Shown here piece by piece: positions 26,961 through 37,363 of a stretch of 64,000 nucleotides of DNA. A program made the position numbers and the translations under genes. The DNA is from Ochrobactrum quorumnocens (lineage in GTDB: Bacteria > Pseudomonadota > Alphaproteobacteria > Rhizobiales > Rhizobiaceae): positions 186,001 through 250,000 of the forward strand of contig NZ_CP022605.1 in NCBI RefSeq assembly GCF_002278035.1, given 5' to 3'. Below the pieces are notes generated by a model that was given only the letters and a program-made list of their open reading frames with translations, made no database searches and was not told the DNA's origin. Positions within the stretch are counted from its first letter, which is position 1, and every line of letters starts with the position of its first letter.

Positions 26961-28187
26961 TTGGTTCATAAAAAAGCGACCGAGCGTCGACAGTTGCGAG
27001 AATCTCTGCCCTATTGGCAGACCACACCGCATATAACGGTCAGAACGAAGCAAACTCCATCCAAACTGCACTACGATGTTGTCATTGTCGGGGCGGGCAT
27101 CAGCGGGGCACTTGCGGCTCAAGCCCTTGCGAACGGCAAGAGAAGCATTCTGATAATTGATCGCCGAGCGCCCGTGCTCGGGAGCAGTATGGCGAGCACA
27201 GCCATGATCCAACACGAACTTGATGTCCCTCTTTTCAAGCTCAAGAAATTTCTAAAAAAAGAAGCGGCAGAATGCATTTGGCTACGGTCGGCACAGTCGG
27301 TCAAATCAATCGTTTCTCTGGTCCACGAGCACAATATTTCATGCCATTTACAGTCCAAAAAAGCTCTGTATCTCGCAGGTGATGAATATGGGATGCGCGC
27401 ACTGGCTTCTGAAGCCGAAGCACGAAATGCTATCGGCATTGGCGCGAGTTTTCTTGATAACCGGCTTCTGAAAGACCAGTATCAAATTGATAGAACTGGC
27501 GCGATTGTAAGCGACATATCGGCTTCAGCAAACCCGGCACAACTCACTGCCGGTATTATTCGTTCATGCATCAGACAAGGTGTTGAAGTGGTTGCGAACA
27601 CCGAAATCACGGATCTGGTTAGTGTCTCGAATAAAGTAGCCTTATCAACTGCTGCAGGTACGATCATCACCGCCTCCAGTGCGATTTTTTGTACAGGGTA
27701 TGAATTCCTCAAGTCTTTGGCTAACAATGATCACCAAATCATATCGACCTGGGCTATAGCCAGCCCGGATAATGTTCAGCTTCCCGCTTGGCTTGCAAAC
27801 CATCTCGTTTGGGAGGCTTCAGACCCATATCTTTATTTCCGTACTGCTGAAAATGGCCGTCTTATCGCCGGCGGAGAGGATGAACAATCTGACGACGCTT
27901 ATCTGGATGAACAAAAATTAGTCAAAAAGAGCCACAAAATTGCGAAGAAAGTGAAAGCACTTATCGGCTGCAATGTTGACGAGCCGGAATACCGTTGGGC
28001 TGCCGCTTTTGGCTCGACCTCACTTGGCATCCCTATGATCGGTGCCGTACCCGGACATTCAAATGTTTATGCCGCAATGGGGTATGGGGGAAATGGCATA
28101 ACTTTTAGCAAAATTGCCGCCGAAATCTTATCAGCTCAACTTAATGGCAAACTAGACCGGGATGCAGATCTCTTCCCGTTCAGATAA
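26961..28187 (+). CDS. FAD-dependent amine/glycine-type oxidoreductase
   Basis: 408 residues of the DAO superfamily. FAD motif VVIVGAGISGALAAQ at about 37-52, a second substrate/FAD region ending GYGGNGITFSKIAAEIL near the C-terminus. No membrane anchor. It probably oxidises a C-N or hydroxy-acid substrate in the cytoplasm. No ATG precedes the domain; the best start is TTG at 26961 after AGGGTGA, so the N-terminus is uncertain. Isolated gene; no neighbour hints at substrate. Confidence 0.8.
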   Translation: MVHKKATERRQLRESLPYWQTTPHITVRTKQTPSKLHYDVVIVGAGISGALAAQALANGKRSILIIDRRAPVLGSSMASTAMIQHELDVPLFKLKKFLKKEAAECIWLRSAQSVKSIVSLVHEHNISCHLQSKKALYLAGDEYGMRALASEAEARNAIGIGASFLDNRLLKDQYQIDRTGAIVSDISASANPAQLTAGIIRSCIRQGVEVVANTEITDLVSVSNKVALSTAAGTIITASSAIFCTGYEFLKSLANNDHQIISTWAIASPDNVQLPAWLANHLVWEASDPYLYFRTAENGRLIAGGEDEQSDDAYLDEQKLVKKSHKIAKKVKALIGCNVDEPEYRWAAAFGSTSLGIPMIGAVPGHSNVYAAMGYGGNGITFSKIAAEILSAQLNGKLDRDADLFPFR

Positions 28188-28311
28188 ATCTTCAAAATTC
28201 TCTCTGTTCTACAAGCTACCTAGGTTGCAGTCTGCTTACAATTATCAACAATTTTAACCATTGCGGAACGATTTCTGGGTTCAACGGTTTCATTCTTTGA
28301 GGTGAAAAATT

Positions 28312-28494
28312 ATGACTATAAAGACCACGCGTAGCCAAACGCTCACAAATGTCCGGGAGCCACTGTGCTCCGCCTCCCTGATGGGAAAGCAGAGTTTTTG
28401 TGGCCATTCAAAGATTAAAAAGCCGGTGGCGCCATTCGTGATATGGTGGCTGCTAATGTTGGGAGGCGTAGCGATTTGGTATGTTTCTAGTTGA
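28312..28494 (+). CDS. Small hypothetical membrane protein
   Basis: 60 residues: a basic, polar N-terminal half and one C-terminal hydrophobic segment (VIWWLLMLGGVAIWYV), so a tail-anchored type membrane protein if real. AGGTGA stands 6 nt before the ATG. Tandem with the DUF3606 gene. No homolog recognised. Confidence 0.4.
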   Translation: MTIKTTRSQTLTNVREPLCSASLMGKQSFCGHSKIKKPVAPFVIWWLLMLGGVAIWYVSS

Positions 28495-28537
28495 TTGACG
28501 CAGTTGTTTGAAACTTCACTCACAGACAGGAAAAGTC

Positions 28538-28708
28538 ATGATCAAATATCAACAGAATACCGATCCACTGACACAAGATAGCGATGTCAAATACTTAACT
28601 GAGAATTCGGATCTCTCACCATTACAGGCCAAGGAACTGATTGAGAAAATAGGTCGCAATCGTATCGAACTTCTTAAGAAAGCTAAGAACTTTAAAGCCG
28701 AAAGCTGA
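28538..28708 (+). CDS. DUF3606-type small protein
   Basis: 56 residues from the ATG at 28538 (AGGAAAA upstream). The DVKYLTENSDLSPLQAKELI core followed by a basic helix (KIGRNRIELLKKAKNF) fits DUF3606, small soluble proteins common and often multicopy in Hyphomicrobiales, function unknown. An upstream in-frame codon at 28508 lacks a site. Confidence 0.6.
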   Translation: MIKYQQNTDPLTQDSDVKYLTENSDLSPLQAKELIEKIGRNRIELLKKAKNFKAES

Positions 28709-29275
28709 TGAATTAAATCGCCCCCAATCATGTTCGGTCCATATGCTAATCAGTATCCTTTGAGAACGATACGGCTAGCGAACAGTTTCGCCCCCGATTT
28801 CAAAGCCTAACGTGTTATATTTAAAGGAATGGGTCGTGCCACGCGCTTTTGGAAAGGGTTATCTCAAACTCTCATTTCTGACCTATACAGTCAAACTCAC
28901 ACCGGCCACCGGGGACAGCGGAAAAGTTCGCTTTCCCACCTGAATGGAAAGACCGGCTATTGTATTCTCAGCCGCTACGTAGATTCAGTACCACAGTTCA
29001 ACAACTATCGCGGAGCTGCGAGCCTGATCCTATGTTCCGAAGAGGTACTCGCAACTGCAATGCGTATAGGTGAAAACACACACCGGATCGCATCAAGATA
29101 CGAGTGCCATGATGCGACCGTTCCGATAGCAATCCTCGATGGCTACCGGAACGATTCTTAATCACAAAATTAAGCAATTTCATATGATGAAACGCCCCAG
29201 CAGCGTTTCTAAACGAAAGTTTTATTGCAGTTTACTTCGCACTTGCGTTTTACTTTGGCGAGGGGGACCGTTAGA
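28709..29275. other. Gene-poor stretch, 567 bp
   Basis: An open frame at 28829-29161 has no usable ribosome site and a composition unlike real proteins; I see nothing else in this stretch. Confidence 0.4.
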
Positions 29276-29500
29276 ATGCCTTTCGAGAGTGAAATTTATC
29301 GCCAGATATTTAGCTCAGAAGAGTTAGAACAGGTGCGAATGTCCTATGTGCGATGCTGCGACTTACTAGGTACTTGGCCAAACACACACGAGAGCGAAAT
29401 TCTCTTGGCTCAATTTGTTTTGAGAGCCTTTGAAGAGAGTAACCACGATCCAGAGCTTACCGCCCTCCGCGCCTTTGAAATTGTACAAATGCTCCATTAG
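29276..29500 (+). CDS. Small hypothetical soluble protein
   Basis: 74 residues, start ATG at 29276 after GAGGGGGA. Helical and acidic (SEIYRQIFSSEELEQVRMSY, then a WPNTHESEILLAQFVLRAFE helix), with two adjacent cysteines. It resembles in style the small conserved hypothetical proteins of rhizobia that follow a helix-proline-helix pattern, but I cannot name a family. Stands alone. Confidence 0.5.
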   Translation: MPFESEIYRQIFSSEELEQVRMSYVRCCDLLGTWPNTHESEILLAQFVLRAFEESNHDPELTALRAFEIVQMLH

Positions 29501-30228
29501 TTGAAAAGCTTGAGGGTTTCCCACAGAGATGTTCGACTTCCTCCGTGCGGGCATTACGCTCAGTAGCCGATATTGTGGTTGCAATTTCCCATGCGGCATT
29601 CGACTCCAGCTTTAATGGGAGCACGGCGGAAAGCAGGATCGACACACTAACCTTTTGTTGAACGCAGTACGTTCCCATAATCGACTATTCTCCAAGCCGT
29701 TTCACAATAATCGCTTCGGACCAATGTGGAGTGAGCCATTGGCTTACGAACAAACAAGCAATTCGCCGACAAATTGACAACATTATTTTCTGACATTTCT
29801 TCATTAAGCTGAAAGACCGCGGCTACGCTGGTTACACAACAACCGAGCCCTCAATCTGCCAGAATTCTCCACTTGGCTCTTCTCTATAAGTTTGTTGAGA
29901 TATGAACTCCAGGATTCTTGTCGGAATTATACGGGCCGATGGCGTGTAACTTGCAACCCACTTCTGAACTGTCTTGATTAAACTCCGGTTTATAAAAGCA
30001 AAGGAGAAAAATCAGTACGGTAAAAGAACTCTCTCTTGAATGTGAAATGATAAATATACACGGAATAAATTTACTCGACTCTACACTATTTAAAGCTGTG
30101 CAGCCATGACTCCCCCCGAGATTAACCAAAATTCTTATATAACAGGTGAATAAATACCTGAATCATGAGATACTCATGTCGATCCAGGCAACCCTCAGCG
30201 GAGCTCCAATTTCTCATGGAGAAATAAA
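29501..30228. other. AT-rich noncoding stretch, 728 bp
   Basis: No supported gene on either strand. It should contain the promoter of the 30229 operon. Short open frames (for example 29884-30129 minus) have unconvincing composition. Confidence 0.45.
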
Positions 30229-30735
30229 ATGAAAATCCTCCCCTACCTTCTCTGTCTGCTGTCACCTTTTGTTTGGCTATCCGCAGCGTCCTCTGAGCCT
30301 CTATCTGAACCAACAAGTAAACCCATCCTGACCATATCGGGCAACATCTCAAATACTAATGTAGGTGACACAGCGCAATTCGACCGTGACATGCTGGAGC
30401 ACATAGGACTGCAGGCTGTTGAAACTGCAAATCCATGGTATGACGGTCGTGTGCTGTTTGAAGGCGTGTCGATGGACAAACTCATGACACTCGTAGGCGC
30501 TAAAGGAACGAAAGTGACAGCCATCGCGTTGAATGACTATGTCAGTTCGCTGCCAATGGAAGATTTCAAAAAGTTCGATGTTATTCTGGCCATGAAAAGG
30601 GATGGGAATTACATGGCTGTTCGTGATAAAGGGCCCTTATTTATCATCTATCCGTATGACAGCGACCCGCAGCTTCAAACCCAAACCTATTACACACGTT
30701 CAGCTTGGCAGGTTGCCAAGCTAATAGTTGAATAA
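30229..30735 (+). CDS. Periplasmic sulfite-oxidase-like protein without cofactor cysteine
   Basis: 168 residues, signal peptide about 1-21 (LLSPFVWLSA|AS). The mature part looks like the small molybdopterin-oxidoreductase (SUOX-fold) proteins: ILTISGNI, FDRDMLEHIGLQ, NPWYDGRVLFEGVSMDKLM, LPMEDFKKFDVILAMKRDG. It has no cysteine after the signal peptide, so it cannot ligate molybdenum through the usual thiolate and is unlikely to be an enzyme. Only 9 bp separate it from the GGDEF-EAL gene, suggesting it is a periplasmic ligand-binding partner of that membrane protein. Role is inference. Confidence 0.75.
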   Translation: MKILPYLLCLLSPFVWLSAASSEPLSEPTSKPILTISGNISNTNVGDTAQFDRDMLEHIGLQAVETANPWYDGRVLFEGVSMDKLMTLVGAKGTKVTAIALNDYVSSLPMEDFKKFDVILAMKRDGNYMAVRDKGPLFIIYPYDSDPQLQTQTYYTRSAWQVAKLIVE

Positions 30736-30744
30736 AGGTAGAAT

Positions 30745-32700
30745 GTGAGACGAATCTTGGGCGTCATCATATGTTGTTTTGTAATGGCAACGGCTTATAT
30801 CGCCTATGTCATTGCAGAACGACAGACCGCGCTTCAGAAATTTTCCCGCTATAATGATTCTTGGTCTATCGGTCAGACCGTGTCGGAGTATATGCGACTA
30901 GAACACGTTCTGGCGACATATGCGTTGAATATGAATGACGACACACTAGAAGAAACACACCTTCGACTCGATATTATGCTTGGGCGCTTGGAATTGCTCC
31001 AGCAGGGAAACTTACGTTCTTTCATTCAGGATAATCCGCAGCGGCGTGAGCTGTTTACTAAACTAAGTGATGCCCTGAACGATCTTGATAATCGGCTCGA
31101 CCAGCTTGACGCTGAAGCAATCAAATTGCAGCTTGATTCAATGGCCACATTAGATGGCCCCATGACCGCACTCGCTTCCTCGGCAGTGGAATATGATGTC
31201 GGGCTTATTGATGCAGCTCAGGCTGAAGTGCGTCAATTACATCTGATTTATACAGCCCTTGCAGCGGGGCTTATCCTTTGCGGTGTCGCGTTGTTCATAC
31301 TTTTACTTCGTCATAACAGGCTTCTTGATCGGGCCCATGGCAGTATGCAACGCCTGACAAGTGAACTTCAGCAGGCGACATGCGAACTGCAGTCGCAGAA
31401 TTATCGCCTCGAACATGACGCACATCACGATGCACTTACCGGTCTGCCCAATCGTGTTCTGTTTCGTCTGGATTTAGAGAAAAGACTTCTTGCAGCAAAG
31501 ACCGGGCAAAAATCAGCGATTATTCTTTTGTTGGACCTCGACGGATTTAAGGACGTAAATGATACATTGGGGCATGATATTGGTGATGCACTTTTGCAAG
31601 CAGTGGCAGACCGGCTAACCGGGCTTGGACAAAAAGACGACATCGTATGCCGATTGGGTGGGGACGAATTTGCCGTATTGTCAACAGGCATCCCCGAACA
31701 AGAGGCACTCGAATTTTCTAATCTATTGATGGAAAAAATTGGCCAACCCTATCACTTGGGCGAACTCGAAATTAAAATTGGCACCTGTATCGGCATTGCA
31801 ATTTCTAAGGGCGAACCAAACACAGAAGAACTCTTCAAACATGCTGATCTGGCACTTTATGAAGCTAAAGCGCTTGGTCCAGGACATGCCAGCATCTTCA
31901 GGCCGCAAATGCAAACACGATTGCGTGAGAAAAAGTCTTTCGAAGCAGATCTTCAAAAATCGCTACTGAACAGCGAGTTAAAAGTATTCTATCAACCACA
32001 GGCCCGCACGGATACGCGAGAAATTTGTGGTTATGAAGCTCTGGTTCGTTGGAATCATCCTGTTCGTGGTGCTGTGTCGCCGCTAGAGTTCATTCCAATC
32101 GCCGAAAAAATTGGATTCATACATACACTTGGAGACTGGGTTTTAAAATCAGCGTGCTCAGAAGCTGCCCGATGGAGTAAGCCACTCAAAATTGCAATTA
32201 ATCTCTCTCCCGTTCAGTTTGGTAGCCCGAACCTTATTGAAAGCGTAATCAACGCGCTGGAACAGAGTGGGCTTCATGCCGGCCGATTGGAACTTGAGAT
32301 TACGGAATCAGTACTTCTCGACAAAAACGAACATACCCTAAATGCTCTGCGTCAATTAAAAGCCTTGGGTATTCAGATTGCTATGGATGATTTCGGAACC
32401 GGTTACTCATCCCTAGGGAGTCTCAGTGGCTTTCCGTTCGATAAAATTAAAATTGATCGATCGTTCATACGTGATGTCACGACACGGCTTGATGCTTTAG
32501 CAATTATTGAGCTCGTAACGGGTATTGGGCGGCGCCTAAAAATGATCACGATCGCAGAAGGAATTGAGACTGAAGAGCAATTCGAATGTCTGAAAAGGCT
32601 GGGCTGTGATCAAGTTCAAGGTTTCCTTATTGGAGAGCCAGTTCCCGCTTCTGAGCTAACGGATGTCCACGGTTATGACGAACTGGCACTCAGATCATAA
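30745..32700 (+). CDS. Membrane-bound GGDEF-EAL cyclic-di-GMP enzyme
   Basis: 651 residues from GTG (AAGG upstream). TM1 about 4-24, a helical periplasmic sensor of about 140 residues, TM2 about 168-188, a short coiled coil, GGDEF at 305-309 and EAL at 431-433. GGDEF is intact; the inhibitory I-site reads QKDD, not RxxD, so product feedback is probably absent. EAL-domain residues also look complete: EALVRW, INLSP, ELEITES, DDFGTGYSS (548 on), KIDRSF and EGIETEEQ. It may both make and break c-di-GMP, switched by the sensor and perhaps the preceding periplasmic protein. A c-di-GMP-type regulator and an EPS operon follow within 11 kb. Confidence 0.92.
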   Translation: MRRILGVIICCFVMATAYIAYVIAERQTALQKFSRYNDSWSIGQTVSEYMRLEHVLATYALNMNDDTLEETHLRLDIMLGRLELLQQGNLRSFIQDNPQRRELFTKLSDALNDLDNRLDQLDAEAIKLQLDSMATLDGPMTALASSAVEYDVGLIDAAQAEVRQLHLIYTALAAGLILCGVALFILLLRHNRLLDRAHGSMQRLTSELQQATCELQSQNYRLEHDAHHDALTGLPNRVLFRLDLEKRLLAAKTGQKSAIILLLDLDGFKDVNDTLGHDIGDALLQAVADRLTGLGQKDDIVCRLGGDEFAVLSTGIPEQEALEFSNLLMEKIGQPYHLGELEIKIGTCIGIAISKGEPNTEELFKHADLALYEAKALGPGHASIFRPQMQTRLREKKSFEADLQKSLLNSELKVFYQPQARTDTREICGYEALVRWNHPVRGAVSPLEFIPIAEKIGFIHTLGDWVLKSACSEAARWSKPLKIAINLSPVQFGSPNLIESVINALEQSGLHAGRLELEITESVLLDKNEHTLNALRQLKALGIQIAMDDFGTGYSSLGSLSGFPFDKIKIDRSFIRDVTTRLDALAIIELVTGIGRRLKMITIAEGIETEEQFECLKRLGCDQVQGFLIGEPVPASELTDVHGYDELALRS

Positions 32701-32789
32701 AGTTGGCCACAAACTTCATAGATAAGAATATTGCAAAAGGTAGCTTAGTATAAAAAAATCGGATATTCACCACCTTCATATCACATAAG

Positions 32790-33509
32790 ATGTGCGCGCT
32801 AATACGCATAGATTTGGGCGTTAAGGTGTTAAAAATACATGGGATCAATGTACCGATTTCTGCGGATGAGGTCTCGCCAGTTATCTGGCAGGCTTTGACA
32901 AGTGGAAATTATGAGGCCAAAGAAGCAAACTCGATATTCAAGGCGGTAAAACCGGGTGATCGAGTTCTGGAGCTCGGCTCTGGTCTTGGAATCATTACGT
33001 CAATCATTGCAAAAATTGAAAATGTTTTTGTTTGGGGCTTCGAGGCCAACCCGTCCACGGCGGCACTTGCTCATCGCGTGATAGAAGCAAATAAACTGGA
33101 CAACGTTGTTTTATCACAGGGCATTCTTACGGCAAATGAACCGTGTTCTATCCGGTTTTACGTACGTCGTGATTTCTGGATGTCATCAATGGATGAAAAC
33201 CAGGGCCCATATGAGCGCAGTATCGACTTGCCTTCATCCAATATTGACCAGTTAATTGCTCTTCTTGGTATTAATGTCATCGTGATAGACATTGAAGGCG
33301 CCGAACTTGACTTGCTCAAGAATGCCAGCCTGACGGGAGTGGAGCGTATTGCGCTTGAGTTGCATGATCACCTCTATGGTCTTGCCGGCATCCGAGATAT
33401 TACATACGCGCTGGCGACTAGGGGGTTTGCATACGACCCACGAGGTTCGAGTGGCCCATGCGTCCTTTTTGCGAAGGAAGACGGTATCCGTGAATATGAC
33501 CCTGGATAA
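32790..33509 (+). CDS. FkbM-family methyltransferase
   Basis: 239 residues. SAM-binding motif VLELGSGLGIITSIIA at about 56-71 and the FkbM hallmark VIDIEGAELDLL near 163-174. It probably O-methylates a sugar or other small molecule. The ATG at 32790 lacks a clear site; a GTG at codon 12 after TAAGG is an alternative. It lies between the c-di-GMP gene and the EPS operon and could modify the polysaccharide, but it is not in that operon. Confidence 0.78.
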   Translation: MCALIRIDLGVKVLKIHGINVPISADEVSPVIWQALTSGNYEAKEANSIFKAVKPGDRVLELGSGLGIITSIIAKIENVFVWGFEANPSTAALAHRVIEANKLDNVVLSQGILTANEPCSIRFYVRRDFWMSSMDENQGPYERSIDLPSSNIDQLIALLGINVIVIDIEGAELDLLKNASLTGVERIALELHDHLYGLAGIRDITYALATRGFAYDPRGSSGPCVLFAKEDGIREYDPG

Positions 33510-34305
33510 AGCCTACTGGGTCCAGCGCTATTATGACACTTAGCGATGTTGAAATTATAGCGGAATACTCAGGCTTATTTGAATCGGATACCATCTTTTC
33601 AACTGCTGGTTTGCAGCACAATTATACGCGCTTCCCGTACAAAATCACCACGTCACGTACCGCGCCCGCTCCGCCAATGATGGCGAGCGCATAGAGGGTT
33701 CGTGGAGATTCATCGTTATTACGCTCGCACAAGTAACTAAAGCACCAATTAATGCGCCTATGGCGCGAGCACCAGCTAACCTTAAAAATGGGTTTTTAGC
33801 GTAACTATTTGAGAATGCTGTGTTTTCTGCCATTTCTCAAGTGCATTTTTACACTCGCAATACAATCGCTCGCGATTTAGCAAAGCAAGTGGGCTTATAA
33901 GCAGGGTTGGATAACAGACTGGACTAACTTAAGGAGATTATCCTTACCCCAACTTGTCAAATGGGAAAAGACACCGGCAAGTGGGATGAAAAGACCAAGC
34001 CATCCGAGATCACCTTAATACGACTGCCCGTTGGCAAGGATTGAAAAATACGGCTAACGGAACAAGAAGTCCAATAAGAGTTAATCCTGCACCGGGACCA
34101 CTGGGCCAAGATTATAAACCAAAACAGAAAGCTCCCCGCACTGAGCGCGAAGGCAAATTGCACTGTGACTTGATGCAGCGCGTGTATACCGTCGCAGGAA
34201 TATCTTCAGTGCTATCCATGTTTGAAGCCTTTCAAAGACAGCGTTTGCGAACTTGAATAGCCACGCAAACGTCCATCTTCGTCAAGTACGGCATCGCGGC
34301 AACCC
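33510..34305. other. Gene-poor stretch, 796 bp
   Basis: Contains short open frames on the minus strand (33645-33833, 33957-34163) with hydrophobic patches spread over more than one frame. They look like relics of small membrane proteins, too degraded to call. Confidence 0.4.
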
Positions 34306-34503
34306 TTATTGTTGTTTGGAATTGTCAAAGATGGAACGGATTTGATCCAGTCGATTGACGACTACGGCGACCCCGAAACAGACTGATCCTAGCCCAAACG
34401 AAATCGTACCAAGAATTAGACGTTGGGTTGATTGAGCTTCAATAATAAACAACAGACCAATTAATATCTGTACGAAACCGAGATTAAATAATAGTATATT
34501 CAT
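34306..34503 (-). CDS. Small two-helix membrane protein
   Basis: 65 residues with two hydrophobic segments (about 4-22 and 31-50) joined by a short polar turn (EAQSTQRL) and a charged tail (NRLDQIRSIF). Composition is that of a true membrane protein, but the upstream site is weak and no family is recognised. Confidence 0.4.
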   Translation of the reverse strand: MNILLFNLGFVQILIGLLFIIEAQSTQRLILGTISFGLGSVCFGVAVVVNRLDQIRSIFDNSKQQ

Positions 34504-35369
34504 CTTATTTTACAATTTCGCAATAAATATTCTTCGAATCGATCTCGCCAGCAGCAACATTGTATTCGTTAACTTAAAGAAATTAGTAAACATAAATCCT
34601 TCCTCATTATATAGAAAAATACAATTTCCACTAGCTGTTTTTATTCATATCCATGCTTATCCATATCAAGTATTGTCGGTTTGCGTTCGTCTTTTACCGT
34701 TGCTGTCATTACAACAACAATACAATTTGTATCGAGCAAAACTCTCATTCCCGTCCTTTAGTATATGCAGACTCAGCACAGACAAATGTTAAAATGAACC
34801 GTCAGGATACTTAAGGGAGATACTACAAAACTTGAATAAGGAGTATTCCAAAAAAAGCTTCACCCCTTATTATAAAAGCTCGCGCTTGATCAGAATTGAC
34901 GAAATGCCGGCCAATTCTCTATGCGAGTTCGAACAGGTTTGTTGGGCTCGCGCAAGGAGCACGCCCTATATGCTTCCTGACATATTCAAGATGGCGTAAC
35001 ATTCAATCCTCACGTGCTGGTCCACTTTTCAAATAAAGGCGCTGGCATTCGGCGGATTTTCAGCTGACGACCGTTGCTAATTGTCTGACGGTCCGCTCGA
35101 TAATTCGTGCACGGACGCTGTAAAAGGAAATGTAATTCGAGCTGATTAGCAGAGCCCGGCGACCAAGAACTCGGTGTTTAAAATGGACGCGCGGATAAGT
35201 TTTAGGATTCCAGGATAACGACTTCAGCCCTCCCCCCGGTTATCTTCAATTATCAATTACAGCATTCAACAAACATAACTGCAGTTCAATTCGAACGCGC
35301 AAAGGGAACCGCTGTTCTTTTTTAACAGAGGGCTCACGTAAACTAGTAGTGTTGGAGGATCTCGTGAAT
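34504..35369. other. Noncoding region upstream of the EPS operon, 866 bp
   Basis: AT-rich at first, more balanced after 34900. No gene supported. The part nearest 35369 must contain the EPS operon promoter and, if the CuxR model holds, its activator site; I could not pick out a clear palindrome. Confidence 0.45.
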
Positions 35370-36380
35370 ATGAATTTCAGATCGTCGGGTATATCCACCG
35401 AAAGTATGTCAACGCGGCGTATCCTTGTAGCGGGCGGCGCGGGATTTCTGGGTTCACATCTTTGCGAACGTCTCCTCATCGAAGGAAACTTCGTCATCTG
35501 TGTCGACAATTTTTCGACTGGGCGTCTTGAGAATATTCGGCATCTTCTGAGGTACGACACATTCAGTTTTGTACGACATGATATCGTCAATCCCATCGAC
35601 CTGCCAGTCGACGATATTTACAATCTGGCCTGCCCTGCCTCACCACCGCATTATCAAGCTGATCCCGTTCATACGATGAAAACGAGTGTGATCGGGTCGC
35701 TCAACCTTCTTGAGCTTGCGGCACACTATCAAGCGAGGATCTTTCAGGCTTCCACCTCAGAAGTATATGGCGATCCGCAAACACATCCACAACCAGAGGC
35801 CTATTGGGGCAATGTAAATTCATTCGGCCCCCGCTCCTGCTATGATGAGGGCAAGCGCTCAGCAGAAACATTGTTTTATGATTTTCACAAACAGTATGGC
35901 GTTGATATTCGCATTGTTCGCATCTTCAATACCTATGGCCCACGCATGCGGCCAGACGATGGGCGCGTTGTGTCGAACTTTATTGTTCAAGCACTCGGAC
36001 GCGAAGATATCACCATTTATGGTGATGGTTCACAAACGCGTTCGTTCTGCTACGTCAACGACCTTATTGAAGGCTTCGGCCGGTTGATGAACAGCCAACC
36101 AGCGCTTCACACACCTGTCAATCTCGGCAACCCAGGAGAATTTACTATACGGGAACTCGCCGACCAGATTATCAGGTTGACTGGTTCGCCCTCCCGGATA
36201 ATTCACCGCCCGTTGCCCACAGATGATCCACGCCAGCGACGTCCCGACATAACGCTCGCCAAGCGCGAACTTGGTTGGGAACCGCAGATCGCCCTTGATG
36301 AGGGCCTCAAACAGACCATTGCATATTTCGAACGCCAGCTGATCAGACCTTCAGGAGAACTCTTCGAGGTTACAAAATGA
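35370..36380 (+). CDS. uxs: UDP-glucuronate decarboxylase (UDP-xylose synthase)
   Basis: 336 residues, extended SDR. NAD motif [15 protein letters not shown], and signatures of UDP-xylose synthases: [32 protein letters not shown], catalytic [11 protein letters not shown], then [18 protein letters not shown]. It converts UDP-glucuronate to UDP-xylose. GGAGGA lies before a GTG (35364) and an ATG (35370); I use the ATG. First gene of a tight operon; its stop overlaps the next start by 4 bp. The glucuronate donor would come from the dehydrogenase encoded three genes on. Confidence 0.9.
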   Translation: MNFRSSGISTESMSTRRILVAGGAGFLGSHLCERLLIEGNFVICVDNFSTGRLENIRHLLRYDTFSFVRHDIVNPIDLPVDDIYNLACPASPPHYQADPVHTMKTSVIGSLNLLELAAHYQARIFQASTSEVYGDPQTHPQPEAYWGNVNSFGPRSCYDEGKRSAETLFYDFHKQYGVDIRIVRIFNTYGPRMRPDDGRVVSNFIVQALGREDITIYGDGSQTRSFCYVNDLIEGFGRLMNSQPALHTPVNLGNPGEFTIRELADQIIRLTGSPSRIIHRPLPTDDPRQRRPDITLAKRELGWEPQIALDEGLKQTIAYFERQLIRPSGELFEVTK

Positions 36381-37363
36381 CCCGACCGAACATACTCGTT
36401 ACTGGTGGCGCGGGCTTCATTGGCAGCCACACAGCCAAGCTTCTGCATAAAAGCGGATACTCGCCTGTTGTCTATGACAACCTGTCGACAGGACATCGAT
36501 CGTGCGTGCGCTGGGGCGCATTTGTCGAGGGCGATACGCTTTCTTTGGAACAACTCTTGTCGGCAATCAGAACCTACGCGCCCGTTGCCATCGTGCATTT
36601 TGCGGCCTCCGCCTATGTCGGTGAATCGATCACAGACCCGGCAAAATACTATCGAAACAATGTGGGCGGCATGCAATGCGTCTTAGAAGCCAGCCGGCTC
36701 TTAGGAACTCTCCCAGTTATTTTCTCCTCAAGCTGTGCCACTTATGGCATTCCAGACACCTTGCCAATTCGGGAAGGCGAGCCACAACACCCAATTAATC
36801 CTTACGGACGTACAAAGCTGATCGCCGAGCAAATGCTAGCCGATTATGCGGGAGCCTACGGTATATCGTATGCGGCGCTGCGCTACTTTAACGCCTGTGG
36901 TGCCGATCCAGATGGTGAATTGGGCGAAAAGCACGACCCCGAAACCCATATTATTCCGCGCGCCATGATGGCCGCAGCAGGCAAAACAGGCTGCCTTGAT
37001 ATTTTCGGAGACGATTACGATACGCCTGATGGCACTTGTATTCGCGACTATATACATGTTTCGGATCTGGCGCGCGCGCACGTACTCGCCCTGGACCATC
37101 TTCTTCGTGGTGGCGATAACCTAGTGCTGAATCTGGGGTCCGGACACGGCACGTCCATAAAAGAAATCGTGGACGCTATCGCACGACTGACCGGCCAAAC
37201 CGTACCGATTAAAGTGCAAAACCGCCGCGTCGGCGATCCACCGGCTCTTTATGCCGATGCTACTGAAGCTGCCGCGAAACTCGGTTTTCGCGCGTTTCAT
37301 TCTGACCTCGACACAATCATCCGAACAGCCGCGCCGTTCTTCGGCCTGGAGTTGAGGCCATGA
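36377..37363 (+). CDS. uxe: UDP-sugar 4-epimerase (GalE/Uxe type)
   Basis: 328 residues, GalE family: [38 protein letters not shown], catalytic YGRTKLIAE, and [16 protein letters not shown]. By sequence it could be UDP-glucose 4-epimerase. Directly after a UDP-xylose synthase, as in Sinorhizobium meliloti where the pair is Uxs1-Uxe1, UDP-xylose to UDP-arabinose is the likelier reaction. 4-bp overlaps on both sides (ATGA) couple it to its neighbours. Confidence 0.85.
   Translation: MTRPNILVTGGAGFIGSHTAKLLHKSGYSPVVYDNLSTGHRSCVRWGAFVEGDTLSLEQLLSAIRTYAPVAIVHFAASAYVGESITDPAKYYRNNVGGMQCVLEASRLLGTLPVIFSSSCATYGIPDTLPIREGEPQHPINPYGRTKLIAEQMLADYAGAYGISYAALRYFNACGADPDGELGEKHDPETHIIPRAMMAAAGKTGCLDIFGDDYDTPDGTCIRDYIHVSDLARAHVLALDHLLRGGDNLVLNLGSGHGTSIKEIVDAIARLTGQTVPIKVQNRRVGDPPALYADATEAAAKLGFRAFHSDLDTIIRTAAPFFGLELRP

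Noticed and set aside
28829..29161. Possible 110-residue plus-strand gene
   Set aside because: No ribosome site, no recognisable pattern, and composition looks random.
29884..30129. Possible 81-residue minus-strand gene in the AT-rich gap
   Set aside because: Atypical residue mix and no convincing start site.
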